Part shown: in pieces, positions 30,101-35,429 of the stretch
Numbering within the stretch: the first letter of the stretch is position 1
How the letters are laid out: the number at the start of each line of letters is the position of its first letter
NCBI RefSeq assembly: GCF_027244095.1
Contig: NC_069659.1
Location: forward strand, 349,718,750-349,782,749
DNA from: Hemicordylus capensis
Lineage: Eukaryota; Chordata; Lepidosauria; Squamata; Cordylidae
DNA: 64,000 nt
Direction of reading: 5' to 3'
Notes under the pieces: model-generated
What the model was told of the DNA's origin: nothing
The model's database searches: none
The model's input: only the letters and a program-made list of their open reading frames with translations
Translations under genes and position numbers: made by a program

Positions 30101-33100
30101 GTTTCCAGTTCTGTCTCGAGCATGCGCAGTTGATTACCCAGTCTGAGGCTCTCCTACTCGGGGGAAAAAAGGAAGTTTGTTCAGCTGTAGAGGCCAATTA
30201 TCTGCAATTTACTTTCCCCCAAGTAGGAAGTTACACCTCCATTTGTGGAGCAGCCCCCAGGCCTTGGCTGATCCCGGCACTGTAACAGTTTCCCAGAATC
30301 TAAATAAGACTTGGAAGTATGGGGGGAAGAGAAGTGACAGGCAGAGAACAGGCAATGTTATGTCATTCTGGAACACAAAGTACAAGTCCTGGGAGTCTGT
30401 GATCCAGGACTTTGGAGAAGGGGTGACATGGCAAGACTGCAATCCTAAAAATATTTAGCTGGAAGTAAATCCTAATGAAATCAATTTGACTGGTTTCCAA
30501 ACAAACAGGTTTAGGACTGGGGTGCAAACAAAATAAATAAGAGAAGTGATGGGTCCAGTACTCAGTTGAGAGAGAGGGGGGGAAAACACAGGATGAGGCA
30601 AGAACTAAGGGCAACTCTGTCCAAAAAGATGGGTCCAAGTGTGTGTTTTTCTAATTCTTGTCCCTTTAAAAATACCTTCAGATAGTTACTTAGGAATTTC
30701 AGAATGATCAGGTGCTGCCTGATCTGTGCCTCTCTTACTCCTTTCTTTCTACAGATTTTTGAGCAATTATTACAACAGTGCCTGGATCAGTCAAGGACAG
30801 GGAGCAGCTTCACACATGGTGTTGGGGACATGCAACATTACACTTAGGGAAGAGTAAATCCTCTGCATGTTAAGCAAGTGGGAAACCTGAGCCTTTCCAG
30901 ACTGGCAGGCATATGGATCTTGGAAGGATGAGGGACAAAGAATATACAACCATGCACTCTCATGTGGTTTGTAGTCTTATATCAGACCCAATATCAACAA
31001 CTCTAGGAAGAAGTAGAGCTCCCCCACTCTGCTGCATTCAGGACAGAGATCTAAGACTTGATAGTGCCCAGTTAGTGAGGATACCTACAGTGTCTTCTAG
31101 CATTCAGAATATGATCTAGCCTGTAAAATAGTACTGTTGTGCCCATTTTGCAGATGTGGGGGGAGGGCTGAAGTTGAGAGAGTGTGATTTGCTTCGGGAC
31201 ACAATGTAAGTTCACAGTGGAGGTAAGATTTGAACCCAGTCCTTCCTAACACATATCAACCAAATCAAATCACTTTATTGATAAAACTACTAAACTGCCA
31301 TTACAGCAATCTCTTAAGCCCTATTCAGACAGTGTGCACAGTTACAGTGATTTGCATATTATTTCTGTTAGATTTTTACACTACCTTTCATTAAAACAAT
31401 CTCAAGGCAGTTTGAGATGCTGAACACAGGTACCGCAGTACACTTTTTATCTGTGCCATGCACTTGAGGGGCCTGTACCCAGGTTCATTTTTAACTTGAA
31501 CGCAAGTACAGTCATTCACACACAAACATGTATGAGTGTACAGATATCTGTACACTCACACAACTTAATGCCTGAATATAGCTTTAGCCACAATGGTACA
31601 CTTGTTCTCTACTAAGAACACCCTCAAAATTTCCCACAATCTATTCCAGCACATTGGCATGCTCATTTAATGCAGCATAACCAGCAAATAGTCTAACCAA
31701 CAGCTTTTCTCCAGCAAAAGAATTTTAGGAAGCAAGGCATTTGCCCAAGATTATTGGAGAGCGCCTGACAGTCAGAGAAGATTAACACTGGGCTAGATGA
31801 ATCAATACGAGTCAGTAGGCAGGTTCATCTGCTTTATAATGGCACTAGCTGACCCGTGCGGCTGCCGCCACCCTGCGGGAGCCGAGTGCTGCCGCCGCCG
31901 CCGCCTCGCCTCCGCGGCCGGGCCCGGCCAGTCCCGCTGCCTTGCTTCCGCAGCCGGGCCCGGCCAGGCCAGGCTACCTCTCTCTCTCCTCCCGCCCCCC
32001 GTCTCCGGCGGGGCAGAGTGTGGCCGCCGCTGCCAGCGGGCCTGGCCGGCCCCAGAGTGCCGCCGCCGATGCCGCGGCTGGCCCCAGAGTGCCGTCATCA
32101 GGCCCGCCGCCTTGCCTCCGCGGCTGGGCCCAGCCCAGCCAGTCCCACCGCCTTGCCTCCGCGGCCGGGCCCGGCCCCGCCGCCTCGCTGGGCCCCGCCG
32201 CCTTGCCCCGCCTCGCTGGGCCGCCGCTCGCTGGGCCCCACCACCACGGCCTGGCCCGCCGCCACCGCGCTGGGCCCGCTGCCTCGCCCCGCCTCACGGC
32301 CGGGGCCGCCGCCACCTTGCTGGGCCCACCGCCTCGCTGGGCTCCGCCGCCTTGCCTCCGCAGCCGCCCAGCAAGCGAATTCTCCTGGGTGTGCTGCCAG
32401 CCAATCAGGCGCCCCCTGCAGCCCAGCCAATCAGCTGGGCTGCCGGGACGCATTTCTCCTGGGCACACCCAGGAGAATTATATATATATAGATATTTCAG
32501 GGCTTGACAAATCTCAGGCTCCAGGGAGCCATGGTGCCTAGAAATGTAACCATGGCACCTAGACTAGCATATTCAGAGGTAAAGGTAAAGTGTGCCATCA
32601 AGTTGGTGTGGACTCCTGGCGACCACAAAGCCCTGTAGTTGTCTTTGATAGAATACAGGAGGGGTTTACCATTGCCTCCTCCCACGCAGTATGAGATGAT
32701 GCCTTTCAGCATCTTCTTATATTGCTTCTGCTCGATGTAGGTGTTTCCCATAGTCTGGGAAATATACCAGTGGGGATTTGAATCAGCAACTTCTGGCTTG
32801 CTAGTCAAGTAATTTCTTTGCTGTGCCATTCAGAGGTACAGTTTGTATTTCTCTTTATCCCAGGCAGCCCTCTTCCTGTTCTAAGCATGTTGCTTGTAAA
32901 GGGGATAAAGAGAGGCCCATTTAAACCTCCCCTTCCCCAATGTCCGTCACTAACTCTAGTAATTTTGTCAAGTGTCCCTTGTACGGATACTAAATTTTGG
33001 GGCTGGCACCTAGATCCAAAGGAAGTTTATCAAGGCCTGGCATATTTCGTCACTTCATAAGCATTTCTATGTAAGAAAAATATGTAGCTGTACTGCAGCT

Positions 33101-34401
33101 GGCAACAGATGACTAAGTAGGCAAGGGATTAATCACGGTTTGATCTAACTCACCGGTTAAAACAGATTTATCTCCCATTAAAGGATTTCACTATGCATGG
33201 CATAGCTGCCAACCACCTGGAACTAGGGATGGGCCCGGCCTGGTCCGGAGGCCATTAAAAAAGCCTCCGGACCAGTCCGGAGCTGGGTGGTTTGGTCCGG
33301 GGGTGGGGGGTATCTTTAAGAGCGGCGGGAGGGTTTACTTACCCCTCCCGCCGCTTTCTCGCTTGGCGCCGTAAACCTCTGTGTAATTGGGGCGGCAGGA
33401 CACCTCCCTGCCACCCCTTCCCCGACGTTACTTGCAAAAAAACCCAGCAGTCTTTTGCGCACATGCACGCACACACGCACGCAAAGGACTGCTGGGGTTT
33501 TTTGCAAGTAACGTCGGGGAAGGGGTGGCAGGGAGGTGTCCTGCCGCCCCAGTTACACAGAGGTTTACGGTGCCAAGCGGGAAAGCGGCGGGAGGGGTAA
33601 GTAAACCCTCCCGCTGCTCTTAAAGGTACCCCCCACCCCAGTGCCGGACCGCAGTTGGCGGTTCCGTGCACACCCCTACTTGGAACTCCTCCTCCCTCTC
33701 TCCATTCAGACAATGCGCTGGAGAAGACTATTCCCCCAACAGCCAACCATTTTTAGCAGCATCATATTTGGCTGAGAATCTTTTGTCTCTGTAAAGACAA
33801 TCCCCAAACCTCACCTCCGCTAACTCACTGCAATATTTTAAAGCAGTCTAAAGTCGAAATAGCCAGATTAATTGCAATAAATGCTTTAAAGAGCCTTCGC
33901 TGAGTGACACGCCTTTACCTGAACCTGATCTGTTACAATGGAGGGGGCAAACCCCCAGGGAAGGAAGGATTTTTACCACAGCAGGAGGATTCCCTAGACT
34001 TTAAACCCGTGTGTGTGTGTGTGTGTGGGCAGGGGGGATCCCATCACACACGTCTGGATTTCTGCAAGAAGCATTTAGAAATCTTTTTTAGGATCTCGTG
34101 ATTGCCCGCGCCAATCGCGCGATTTCGAGAGGCGCGGAGTTGCTCCTTCTGGAGGAGCCAGCCAGGCAGCAGAGAGAAGGAGAGGAAGCGAAGCCTCCCA
34201 TGCCCCCTCGTCGAGGACAGGCCAGGCAGGTCGCCGCCTGCCTGCCTGCCTCAGGGAGGGCGCGACGACGACCACGCTAGAAGGGACAGCAGACGCGATC
34301 AGACTGACCCCGCCCTCCGCCTCACCGGTCACGTAGTCGAACATCTCCCCGTCGAGTTCCGGGAACTCCCTCCGCAGGATCTCCGCGCAGGAGGCCGCCA
34401 T
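15..34401 (-). CDS. ABCF3: ABCF3, ATP-binding cassette subfamily F member 3 (19 exons, 3' end beyond window)
   Basis: ABCF proteins are soluble twin-ATPase proteins without membrane segments; they act with ribosomes or in translation and stress or antiviral responses. Nineteen exons join in frame to 630 codons with GT/AG borders throughout. The product matches vertebrate ABCF3 (about 709 residues in human) from the N terminus to just past the second signature motif. Visible parts: an N-terminal region (about 1-165); ABC domain 1 with Walker A GRNGLGKTT (about 213-221), signature FSGGW (331-335), Walker B LLLLDEP (351-357) and the SHD switch in exon 13; a charged linker (exons 13-15); ABC domain 2 with Walker A GENGAGKST (528-536) and signature LSGGQ (614-618). 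Walker B of domain 2 and the C terminus are outside the window. No break was seen, so the gene looks functional. The start is the first ATG before MAASCAEILRREFPELDG, which matches the family N terminus. Confidence 0.97.
239..357 (+). repeat. CR1-type LINE 3' end relic
   Basis: Contains GAAACAGGATGCTGGAATAG and flanking text of the common reptile CR1 tail; decayed. Lies in the intron between exons 18 and 19. I see nothing else in 400-1,049. Confidence 0.6.
1050..1181. mobile_element. Small palindromic hAT-like MITE
   Basis: Starts CAGGGGTTCTAAAACTTGGG and ends with its inverted form; 132 bp. CAGGGG ends fit hAT elements, but the flanks show no 8-bp duplication, so the copy is old. Confidence 0.6.
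1304..1395 (-). CDS. ABCF3: ABCF3 exon 18
   Basis: Encodes NLKIGYFSQHHVDQLDLDIS and on to LLAKRFP (domain-2 Q loop); acceptor TGGCAG, donor GTGAGG. Confidence 0.95.
1700..1741. repeat. (TTTC)n microsatellite
   Basis: Simple CTTT repeat, followed at 1,746-1,792 by a minus-strand LINE tail (AGTCTTTGGGTGGTTCACAG). Confidence 0.85.
1820..2050 (-). repeat. tRNA-derived SINE with Bov-B/RTE-like tail
   Basis: On the minus strand it has a tRNA-like head (GTGGCGCAGCGGGGAAATG, with a box B form in the GTTTGAATCC area) and ends in the CCAGGAGTCGAAATCGAC tail that resembles Bov-B LINE ends. The same family recurs at five more sites in the window. Confidence 0.8.
2515..2925 (-). repeat. GC-rich dispersed repeat, copy 1
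   Basis: Inverted relative to copy 2 at 31,842-32,500. Shared parts are the head (CTAGCTGACCCGTGC type, here at 2,900-2,925), a GC-rich body, the CCAATCAGCTGGG block and an AT-rich ATATATAGAT-like tail (2,505-2,520). The open frames inside come from GC bias. Family unknown to me. Confidence 0.6.
3050..3285 (+). repeat. LINE 3' tail (AAGGCGGTATATAAAT type)
   Basis: Ends GAAAGGCGGTATATAAAT then ACAATAAATAAAA, a common tail of CR1/L2-type LINEs in reptiles. Related tails occur at 4,010-4,110, 17,815-17,915 and 19,195-19,290 (+), and at 8,037-8,095 and 31,363-31,430 (-). Confidence 0.65.
3550..3870 (-). repeat. LINE 3' region (minus) next to a SINE tail fragment
   Basis: 3,550-3,775 reads as the reverse of a LINE 3' UTR (TCTATCTATC run, CTCTGGGAGGTTTACA). 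3,787-3,870 is the tail part of the Bov-B-tailed SINE on the minus strand. A LINE tail on the plus strand follows at 4,010-4,110. Confidence 0.6.
4157..4245 (-). CDS. ABCF3: ABCF3 exon 17 (Walker A, domain 2)
   Basis: Encodes VGENGAGKSTMLKILMGDLA and on to PVQGIRHAH; the second Walker A is intact. Acceptor CTTCAG, donor GTATTT. Confidence 0.96.
4877..5009 (-). CDS. ABCF3: ABCF3 exon 16
   Basis: Encodes FPDGFEKFSPPILQLDEVDF and on to SVSADLESRICV, the entry to ABC domain 2; acceptor CTACAG, donor GTATGG. Confidence 0.95.
5117..5541. mobile_element. Palindromic MITE (hAT-like ends)
   Basis: The two halves are inverted copies: TTTGCGAGCAAATTCCGG on one side faces GGAATTTGCTTGCAAACGG on the other, and GTCTGACATCAGA occurs in both. 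Ends CAGGGGCCGTGCC and GGCGTAGGGTGG (reverse) are hAT-like. No protein is expected from the open frames here. Confidence 0.7.
5772..5982 (+). repeat. 5S-rRNA-headed SINE
   Basis: The head GCTAAGCAGGGTCGACCCTG and TTTGAATGGGAGACTAC follow nt ~51-88 of 5S rRNA (box A to box C). The end AATGGTCTGACTTGGCATAA is the tail also seen in the tRNA-headed SINEs. Three more copies are in the window. Decayed LINE-like text follows to 6,235. Confidence 0.8.
6265..6420 (+). repeat. MIR-like SINE relic
   Basis: ATTACTCCCAAGCTGCAGAT, GAGGCAGAGAGGGGATAGCA and GCTTGCCTAAGGCCAC follow the order of MIR-type core sequences; strongly decayed. Confidence 0.4.
6767..6811 (-). CDS. ABCF3: ABCF3 exon 15
   Basis: 45-bp exon encoding PKLKPVDKDSEVII; acceptor TCTTAG, donor GTAAGT. 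Confidence 0.93.
7185..7362 (+). repeat. Bov-B-tailed tRNA-SINE, head missing
   Basis: Runs from the CACCTATATTGGGCAGCAG body to the CGCCAGGAGTCAACACCGAC tail ending in TTTACCTTTA. A tail-only piece of the same family is at 8,381-8,441 (+). Confidence 0.8.
7365..7530 (-). repeat. tRNA-headed SINE
   Basis: The minus strand begins GGGCTGCAGCTCAGTGGTAG (box A) with TGCATGCAAAAGGTCCCAGG and a box B form; the tail is decayed. Confidence 0.75.
7688..7764 (-). CDS. ABCF3: ABCF3 exon 14 (linker)
   Basis: Encodes VFIDRFRYNANRASQVQSKL and on to KLLEK, the inter-domain linker typical of ABCF proteins; acceptor TTGTAG, donor GTGAGT. Confidence 0.95.
8840..9040 (-). CDS. ABCF3: ABCF3 exon 13 (switch histidine and linker)
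   Basis: Encodes TWQSTILVVSHDRNFLNAVA (switch histidine in VVSHD), then HSQRLDSYRGDFENF and the charged linker ending QQYREHIQ; acceptor CCCTAG, donor GTGCAA. Confidence 0.96.
9200..9255 (-). CDS. ABCF3: ABCF3 exon 12
   Basis: Completes the Walker B glutamate and encodes PTNMLDVRAIIWLENYLQ. The donor is GTCGGT, a weaker form than at the other exons. Confidence 0.94.
9256..10567. other. ABCF3 intron 11, mostly unassigned
   Basis: Holds degenerate pieces with GCCCTATTCAAG and GGGCCAGTTCAGATG starts (9,602; 9,957; 10,312) that may be old MITE ends. I see no gene or RNA here. Confidence 0.4.
10568..10590 (-). CDS. ABCF3: ABCF3 exon 11 (23-bp microexon, Walker B)
   Basis: Only 23 bp: ends the arginine codon, encodes PDLLLLD and gives the first base of the Walker B glutamate. 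Acceptor CTTCAG, donor GTAAGT. Skipping it would shift the frame and remove Walker B. Confidence 0.92.
10634..10664. repeat. (GA)n microsatellite
   Basis: About 14 GA units in intron 10, next to exon 11. Confidence 0.9.
10992..11048 (-). CDS. ABCF3: ABCF3 exon 10 (ABC signature, domain 1)
   Basis: Encodes EFSGGWRMRLALARALFA, which holds the domain-1 signature; acceptor CCCCAG, donor GTACGT. Confidence 0.96.
11489..11600 (+). repeat. tRNA-headed SINE, tail lost
   Basis: ACCGTAGCTCAGTGGTAGAG head (box A) then GCATGCAGAAGGTCCCAG and the CTGGGAAAGACTCCTGCCTG body; stops before the shared tail. Confidence 0.8.
11602..12010. mobile_element. Palindromic MITE split by a CR1 3' end
   Basis: The MITE ends are at 11,602-11,632 (AGGGGTAGGCCACCTTGTGT) and 11,936-12,010 (the inverted form, ending GGTTACCTATCCCTG). 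Between them lies a minus-strand CR1 tail (11,638-11,935) with CATCTAGTCCAGCATCCTGT and CACAGTGGCCCACCAGATGC. Confidence 0.65.
12083..12232 (+). repeat. tRNA-headed SINE, full length
   Basis: GGGGCTGTAGCTCAGTAGCA (box A), AGGTTCAATCC (box B), body CTGAAACCCTGGAGAGCTGC, tail GGTCTGAATCGCAATAAGGC. Confidence 0.85.
12532..12591 (-). CDS. ABCF3: ABCF3 exon 9
   Basis: Encodes ASVILAGLGFSAKMQQQTT, leading into the ABC signature; acceptor TTTACAG, donor GTAAGT. Preceded by a 4.2-kb intron. Confidence 0.95.
12592..16809. other. ABCF3 intron 8, mostly unassigned
   Basis: Contains a palindromic MITE relic at 14,774-14,890 (ACAACTCCCATCATCC and its inverse around a short loop) and a GC-rich block at 15,840-16,700 with long open frames on both strands. 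The block has no splice-site or family support and is read as non-coding. The rest shows nothing I recognise. Confidence 0.5.
16810..16890 (-). CDS. ABCF3: ABCF3 exon 8
   Basis: Encodes GEGTEGPRLSEIYARLEEIE and on to SDKAPA, the helical arm of domain 1; acceptor TTCCAG, donor GTAAGA. Confidence 0.95.
17019..17285 (-). CDS. ABCF3: ABCF3 exon 7 (Walker A, domain 1)
   Basis: Largest coding exon (267 bp). It encodes RVLLTGADLNLAYGRRYG followed by Walker A GRNGLGKTTLLKM and the HISILHVEQEVAGDD Q-loop region. Nearly identical to human ABCF3. Confidence 0.97.
17618..18213. mobile_element. MITE with AGCCCTATTCA ends, interrupted
   Basis: Starts GAGCCCTATTCAGATATTAT and ends with the inverse (GTGAATAGGGCTTTT). 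A plus-strand LINE tail (17,815-17,915) and unassigned GC-rich DNA lie inside. The same ends recur at 31,317-31,588. Confidence 0.55.
18605..18727 (-). CDS. ABCF3: ABCF3 exon 6
   Basis: Encodes VLEEASASQAASKKETRLET and on to YDVRIENFDVSFGE, the entry to ABC domain 1. A GTGAGC lies 7 bases inside the exon, but only the GTGAGT donor at 18,604 keeps the reading frame into exon 7. Confidence 0.95.
19009..19052. repeat. (CA)n microsatellite
   Basis: Imperfect ACAC repeat in ABCF3 intron 5. Confidence 0.85.
19611..19708 (-). CDS. ABCF3: ABCF3 exon 5
   Basis: Encodes LVNAKKLEKAEARLKAKQNK and on to SVKSGNP, a highly charged helical stretch; acceptor TTGCAG, donor GTGAGT. Confidence 0.95.
20214..20266 (-). 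CDS. ABCF3: ABCF3 exon 4
   Basis: Short 53-bp exon encoding SSLELLPGLLLKRDQTS; matches the LPGLLKREQSS stretch of human ABCF3. Acceptor TTGCAG, donor GTAAGG, ends on a codon border. Confidence 0.92.
20503..20808 (+). repeat. 5S-rRNA-headed SINE, full length
   Basis: TTAGCTAAGCAGGTCTGCCC and ATGAATGGGAGACTTGATG follow 5S rRNA. The middle holds AAGATATTCCCCTCAGGGGA. The 3' half (GGCTGAGAGAGATCCCTGCC to GGTCTGACTCAGTGTATGGC) is shared with the tRNA-headed SINE. Confidence 0.88.
20857..20913. repeat. Short tandem duplication and A-run
   Basis: A 20-bp unit (GACAATGTCCCCCCACCAAA) occurs twice, the second copy running into about 20 A bases. Confidence 0.8.
21001..21299 (+). repeat. 5S-rRNA-headed SINE, full length
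   Basis: Second copy within 500 bp and in the same orientation: CATAGCTAAGTAGGGTCTGC and GAATGGGAGACTTAATG head, then the same body and the GGTCTGACTCAGTAAATGGC tail. Confidence 0.88.
21365..21510. mobile_element. Palindromic MITE relic
   Basis: Inverted text around CATCTCCAGCCACAATGGCC with GGGTCCCCAGACATTGTTGG facing TATGTCTGGGGACCCAAGG; same general family as 1,050-1,181. Confidence 0.55.
21994..22073 (-). CDS. ABCF3: ABCF3 exon 3
   Basis: Encodes ESEDPQRNRQVLLDAPIQIS and on to KITDAY; acceptor CTGGCAG, donor GTGAGT; contains the conserved QVLLDAPIQ stretch of ABCF3. Confidence 0.95.
22440..22587 (-). CDS. ABCF3: ABCF3 exon 2
   Basis: Encodes VLHSGGSDFESVDDLFEAVG and on to QRMYNTLH; acceptor TTGGCAG, donor GTAAGC. 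The 11.7-kb intron 1 in front of it carries the DIRS element. Confidence 0.95.
22588..24208. other. ABCF3 intron 1, 3' part
   Basis: Contains a plus-strand tRNA-headed SINE at 23,262-23,432 (AGCCCAGTGGTCGAGCATCT to GTCTGACTCAGTAGAAGGC) and a minus-strand copy at 24,028-24,183. The rest shows no gene or RNA that I recognise. Confidence 0.65.
24685..26132 (-). mobile_element. DIRS tyrosine recombinase part
   Basis: The N-terminal SAM-like region (RPSTIRVYQATWSAF) and the catalytic region (SARRVSELAALS, GLTAHSTRSTAAS, FIKHYKISDF) are recognisable. It overlaps the RT/RNase H part, as usual in DIRS. The recombinase replaces an integrase and uses circular DNA with split direct ends. Confidence 0.88.
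25712..27781 (-). mobile_element. DIRS reverse transcriptase and RNase H part
   Basis: Contains the polymerase motifs LFLVPKKDGSWR, LPFGLASAPRVF and PYLDDLLIR, followed by an RNase H domain (TTDASLSGWGA, ELRAARLAL, DNITVKAHIN). Order and wording are typical of DIRS elements rather than LTR retroviruses. Confidence 0.93.
27591..29402 (-). mobile_element. DIRS gag-like part
   Basis: Long open region, proline- and serine-rich at first, then a helical middle, then an Arg/Gly-rich end that suggests nucleic-acid binding. Belongs to the element at 24,209-30,172; a basic stretch upstream (to about 29,800) is probably part of the same original product. Confidence 0.8.
30173..31316. other. ABCF3 intron 1, middle part
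   Basis: Mostly unassigned; a MIR-like SINE relic may lie at 31,135-31,250 (CCCATTTTGCAGATGTGGG and GATTTGAACCCAG). No gene seen. Confidence 0.45.
31317..31588. mobile_element. MITE with AGCCCTATTCAGA ends, copy 2
   Basis: Starts AAGCCCTATTCAGACAGTG, ends CCTGAATATAGCTTTA, and holds a minus-strand LINE tail (31,363-31,430), as does the copy at 17,618-18,213 (there the tail is in the opposite orientation). Confidence 0.5.
31842..32500 (+). repeat. GC-rich dispersed repeat, copy 2
   Basis: Starts ACTAGCTGACCCGTGCGGCT, has an irregular GCCGCC/GGGCCCGGCC body of about 500 bp, then CAGCCAATCAGCTGGGCTGC and ends AATTATATATATATAGATA. Inverted relative to copy 1. Long proline/arginine-rich frames on both strands are base-composition artefacts. 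Confidence 0.65.
32578..32828 (-). repeat. Bov-B-tailed tRNA-SINE, full length
   Basis: On the minus strand: AATGGCACAGCAAAGAAAT head, CCCACTGGTATATTTCCCAG, body, and the AGGAGTCCACACCAACTTGA tail ending in TTTACCTTTACC. Confidence 0.85.
33226..33682. mobile_element. Large palindromic MITE
   Basis: Two arms of about 200 bp (for example GCGGGAGGGTTTACTTACCC facing GGGTAAGTAAACCCTCCCGC, and CGACGTTACTTGCAAAAAA facing its inverse) around a loop of ACGCACACACGCACGC near 33,460-33,485. The inner arms are nearly perfect; the ends (AGGGATGGGCCCGG and the reverse of CCGTGCACACCCCT) are less so. No coding capacity. Confidence 0.8.
33683..34084. other. ABCF3 intron 1, 5' part
   Basis: Unassigned apart from a (GT)n run at 34,007-34,027. 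Confidence 0.5.
34326..34401 (-). CDS. ABCF3: ABCF3 exon 1 (start codon)
   Basis: Encodes MAASCAEILRREFPELDG and on to FDYVTG; 76 bp, ends after the first base of a glycine codon at a GTGAG donor. The ATG lies in a CpG-rich stretch and overlaps an ATGGCGGC (YY1-like) string. Confidence 0.95.
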
Positions 34402-34700
34402 CGCCGCCCGGCCTCTGGGCCTTCCTCCGTCACCGGCCGCACGCAACCTGGCTGGGCCGCGCGGGATTTTCTGGGAAATGTAGTCCGCCGGGAGACGGAA
34501 GGATGGGAAGGACTCCTCCCGCCCCCTCCCTCTCAGCCCGCCTTTTCCTATCTCTTTGGTCAGCAGCACAGTTCAGACGCGAAGGACGCTGGGAAGAGGC
34601 AAGGCCGTGCCTGGTGGATGGGAGGGGGCAAAGAGGGGAAGGGCCTTCCCCCTCCCCCTCCCCCTCCCCCCACCTCCAGGGCCCCCTGAAATTCATATTG
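34402..34700 (-). promoter_or_regulatory. ABCF3 promoter and 5' UTR, CpG-rich
   Basis: GC- and CpG-rich DNA that also extends about 300 bp into intron 1 (to ~34,085). It holds a run of CCCCCT repeats (34,648-34,672, GC-box/KLF type) and the ZNF143-like site. I saw no TATA box, so a dispersed housekeeping promoter is the likely type. The transcription start cannot be set from sequence alone. Confidence 0.75.
34466..34486 (-). promoter_or_regulatory. ZNF143/Staf-type binding site
   Basis: The minus strand reads ACTACATTTCCCAGAA, close to the known ZNF143 consensus (ACTACAATTCCCAGAATGC). It lies 65-85 bp upstream of the ABCF3 ATG, a usual place for this factor in housekeeping promoters. Confidence 0.75.
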
Positions 34701-34718
34701 TGGTTTTCGACATGTCAT

Positions 34719-34760
34719 GTGTAGCACAGTTTTGTCATACGTATCGAGGAGTGGTACACT
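34719..34760 (+). repeat. Terminal inverted repeat, left
   Basis: 42 bp, GTGTAGCACAGTTTT and ATCGAGGAGTG; three mismatches to the right end. Confidence 0.88.
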
Positions 34761-35429
34761 GTAGGATTTTCTGATAGGCACCATCAGATTTCAGTACTTC
34801 CTCCTCCTCCTCCTCCTCTTTCCTGATAAACTTCTGTGTCATTGCTCGTGCTCAGTCTCCCTGTTTGTAGCCACTCTTGCCCATAGTCGTTGCTCATGCT
34901 CAGTCTCCCTTTTTGTAACCACTAGCACTTTCTTTGCCCATGCATCTTTTTAAAAATGATGTTAGAGATAGTAAGAAACTTGGTTATCAAATTAAAAATT
35001 ATACAACATTGTTAAAAATTACATGTTTGCAAATAATGTATGAAATGTTGTGTCTTGGCCTTTTTGAGAAATGTAATGCATCTTTGAAAAAAATGATTTT
35101 AGAGATTGTTAAAAACTATATTTAAGACGTTTGAATTTTTCTTTGTTTGAAAGGCTTGGTTATCAGATTAAGAATTGTACAACATAGGTTAAAAATTATG
35201 TTTCAGATGTTTGAAAGGTATTTTCCTGAACAATGTCATTTATTATGTTTAATGCATTATAACAGTTTAGTTATCAAATTTAAACTCATACAAATGCCAT
35301 TTATTATGTTTAATGCATTATAACGGTTTGGTTATCAAATTTAAAATCATACAAGCTTGATAAAAAAAATTGTTTCAGATTTTTGAAAGGTTTTTTCTGA
35401 ACGATGTCATTTATTATCTTTACAACATT
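34761..35429. other. Outer left part of the palindromic element, AT-rich
   Basis: Holds a (CTC)n run (34,800-34,818), two near-copies of GCTCATGCTCAGTCTCCCT-type text and AT-rich internal repeats (TTATCAAATTAAAAATTATA; CATTTATTATGTTTAATGCA twice). It does not align with the right-hand outer part except at the terminal repeat. Confidence 0.5.

Larger units (their letters stand above)
24209..30172 (-). mobile_element. DIRS-type tyrosine-recombinase retroelement (fossil), nearly full length
   Basis: Parts in order on the minus strand: right inverted terminal repeat (about 30,057-30,172); basic N-terminal and gag-like region (about 29,900-27,591); reverse transcriptase plus RNase H (27,781-25,712); tyrosine recombinase overlapping its end (about 26,130-24,685); internal complementary region (about 24,545-24,632); left inverted repeat (from 24,209). 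Inverted ends plus an internal copy complementary to the outermost ends are the mark of the DIRS order. Long frames remain open. I estimate two or three breaks, so it is probably dead but fairly young. It lies in ABCF3 intron 1, in the gene's sense direction. Confidence 0.92.

Noticed and set aside
31797-32541. Open frames of about 200 residues, proline/arginine-rich
   Set aside because: They lie in the GC-rich dispersed repeat, overlap on both strands and reflect base composition.
34102-34689. 195-residue open frame antisense to ABCF3 exon 1
   Set aside because: CpG-island shadow frame over the promoter and first exon; no family match and no splice support.
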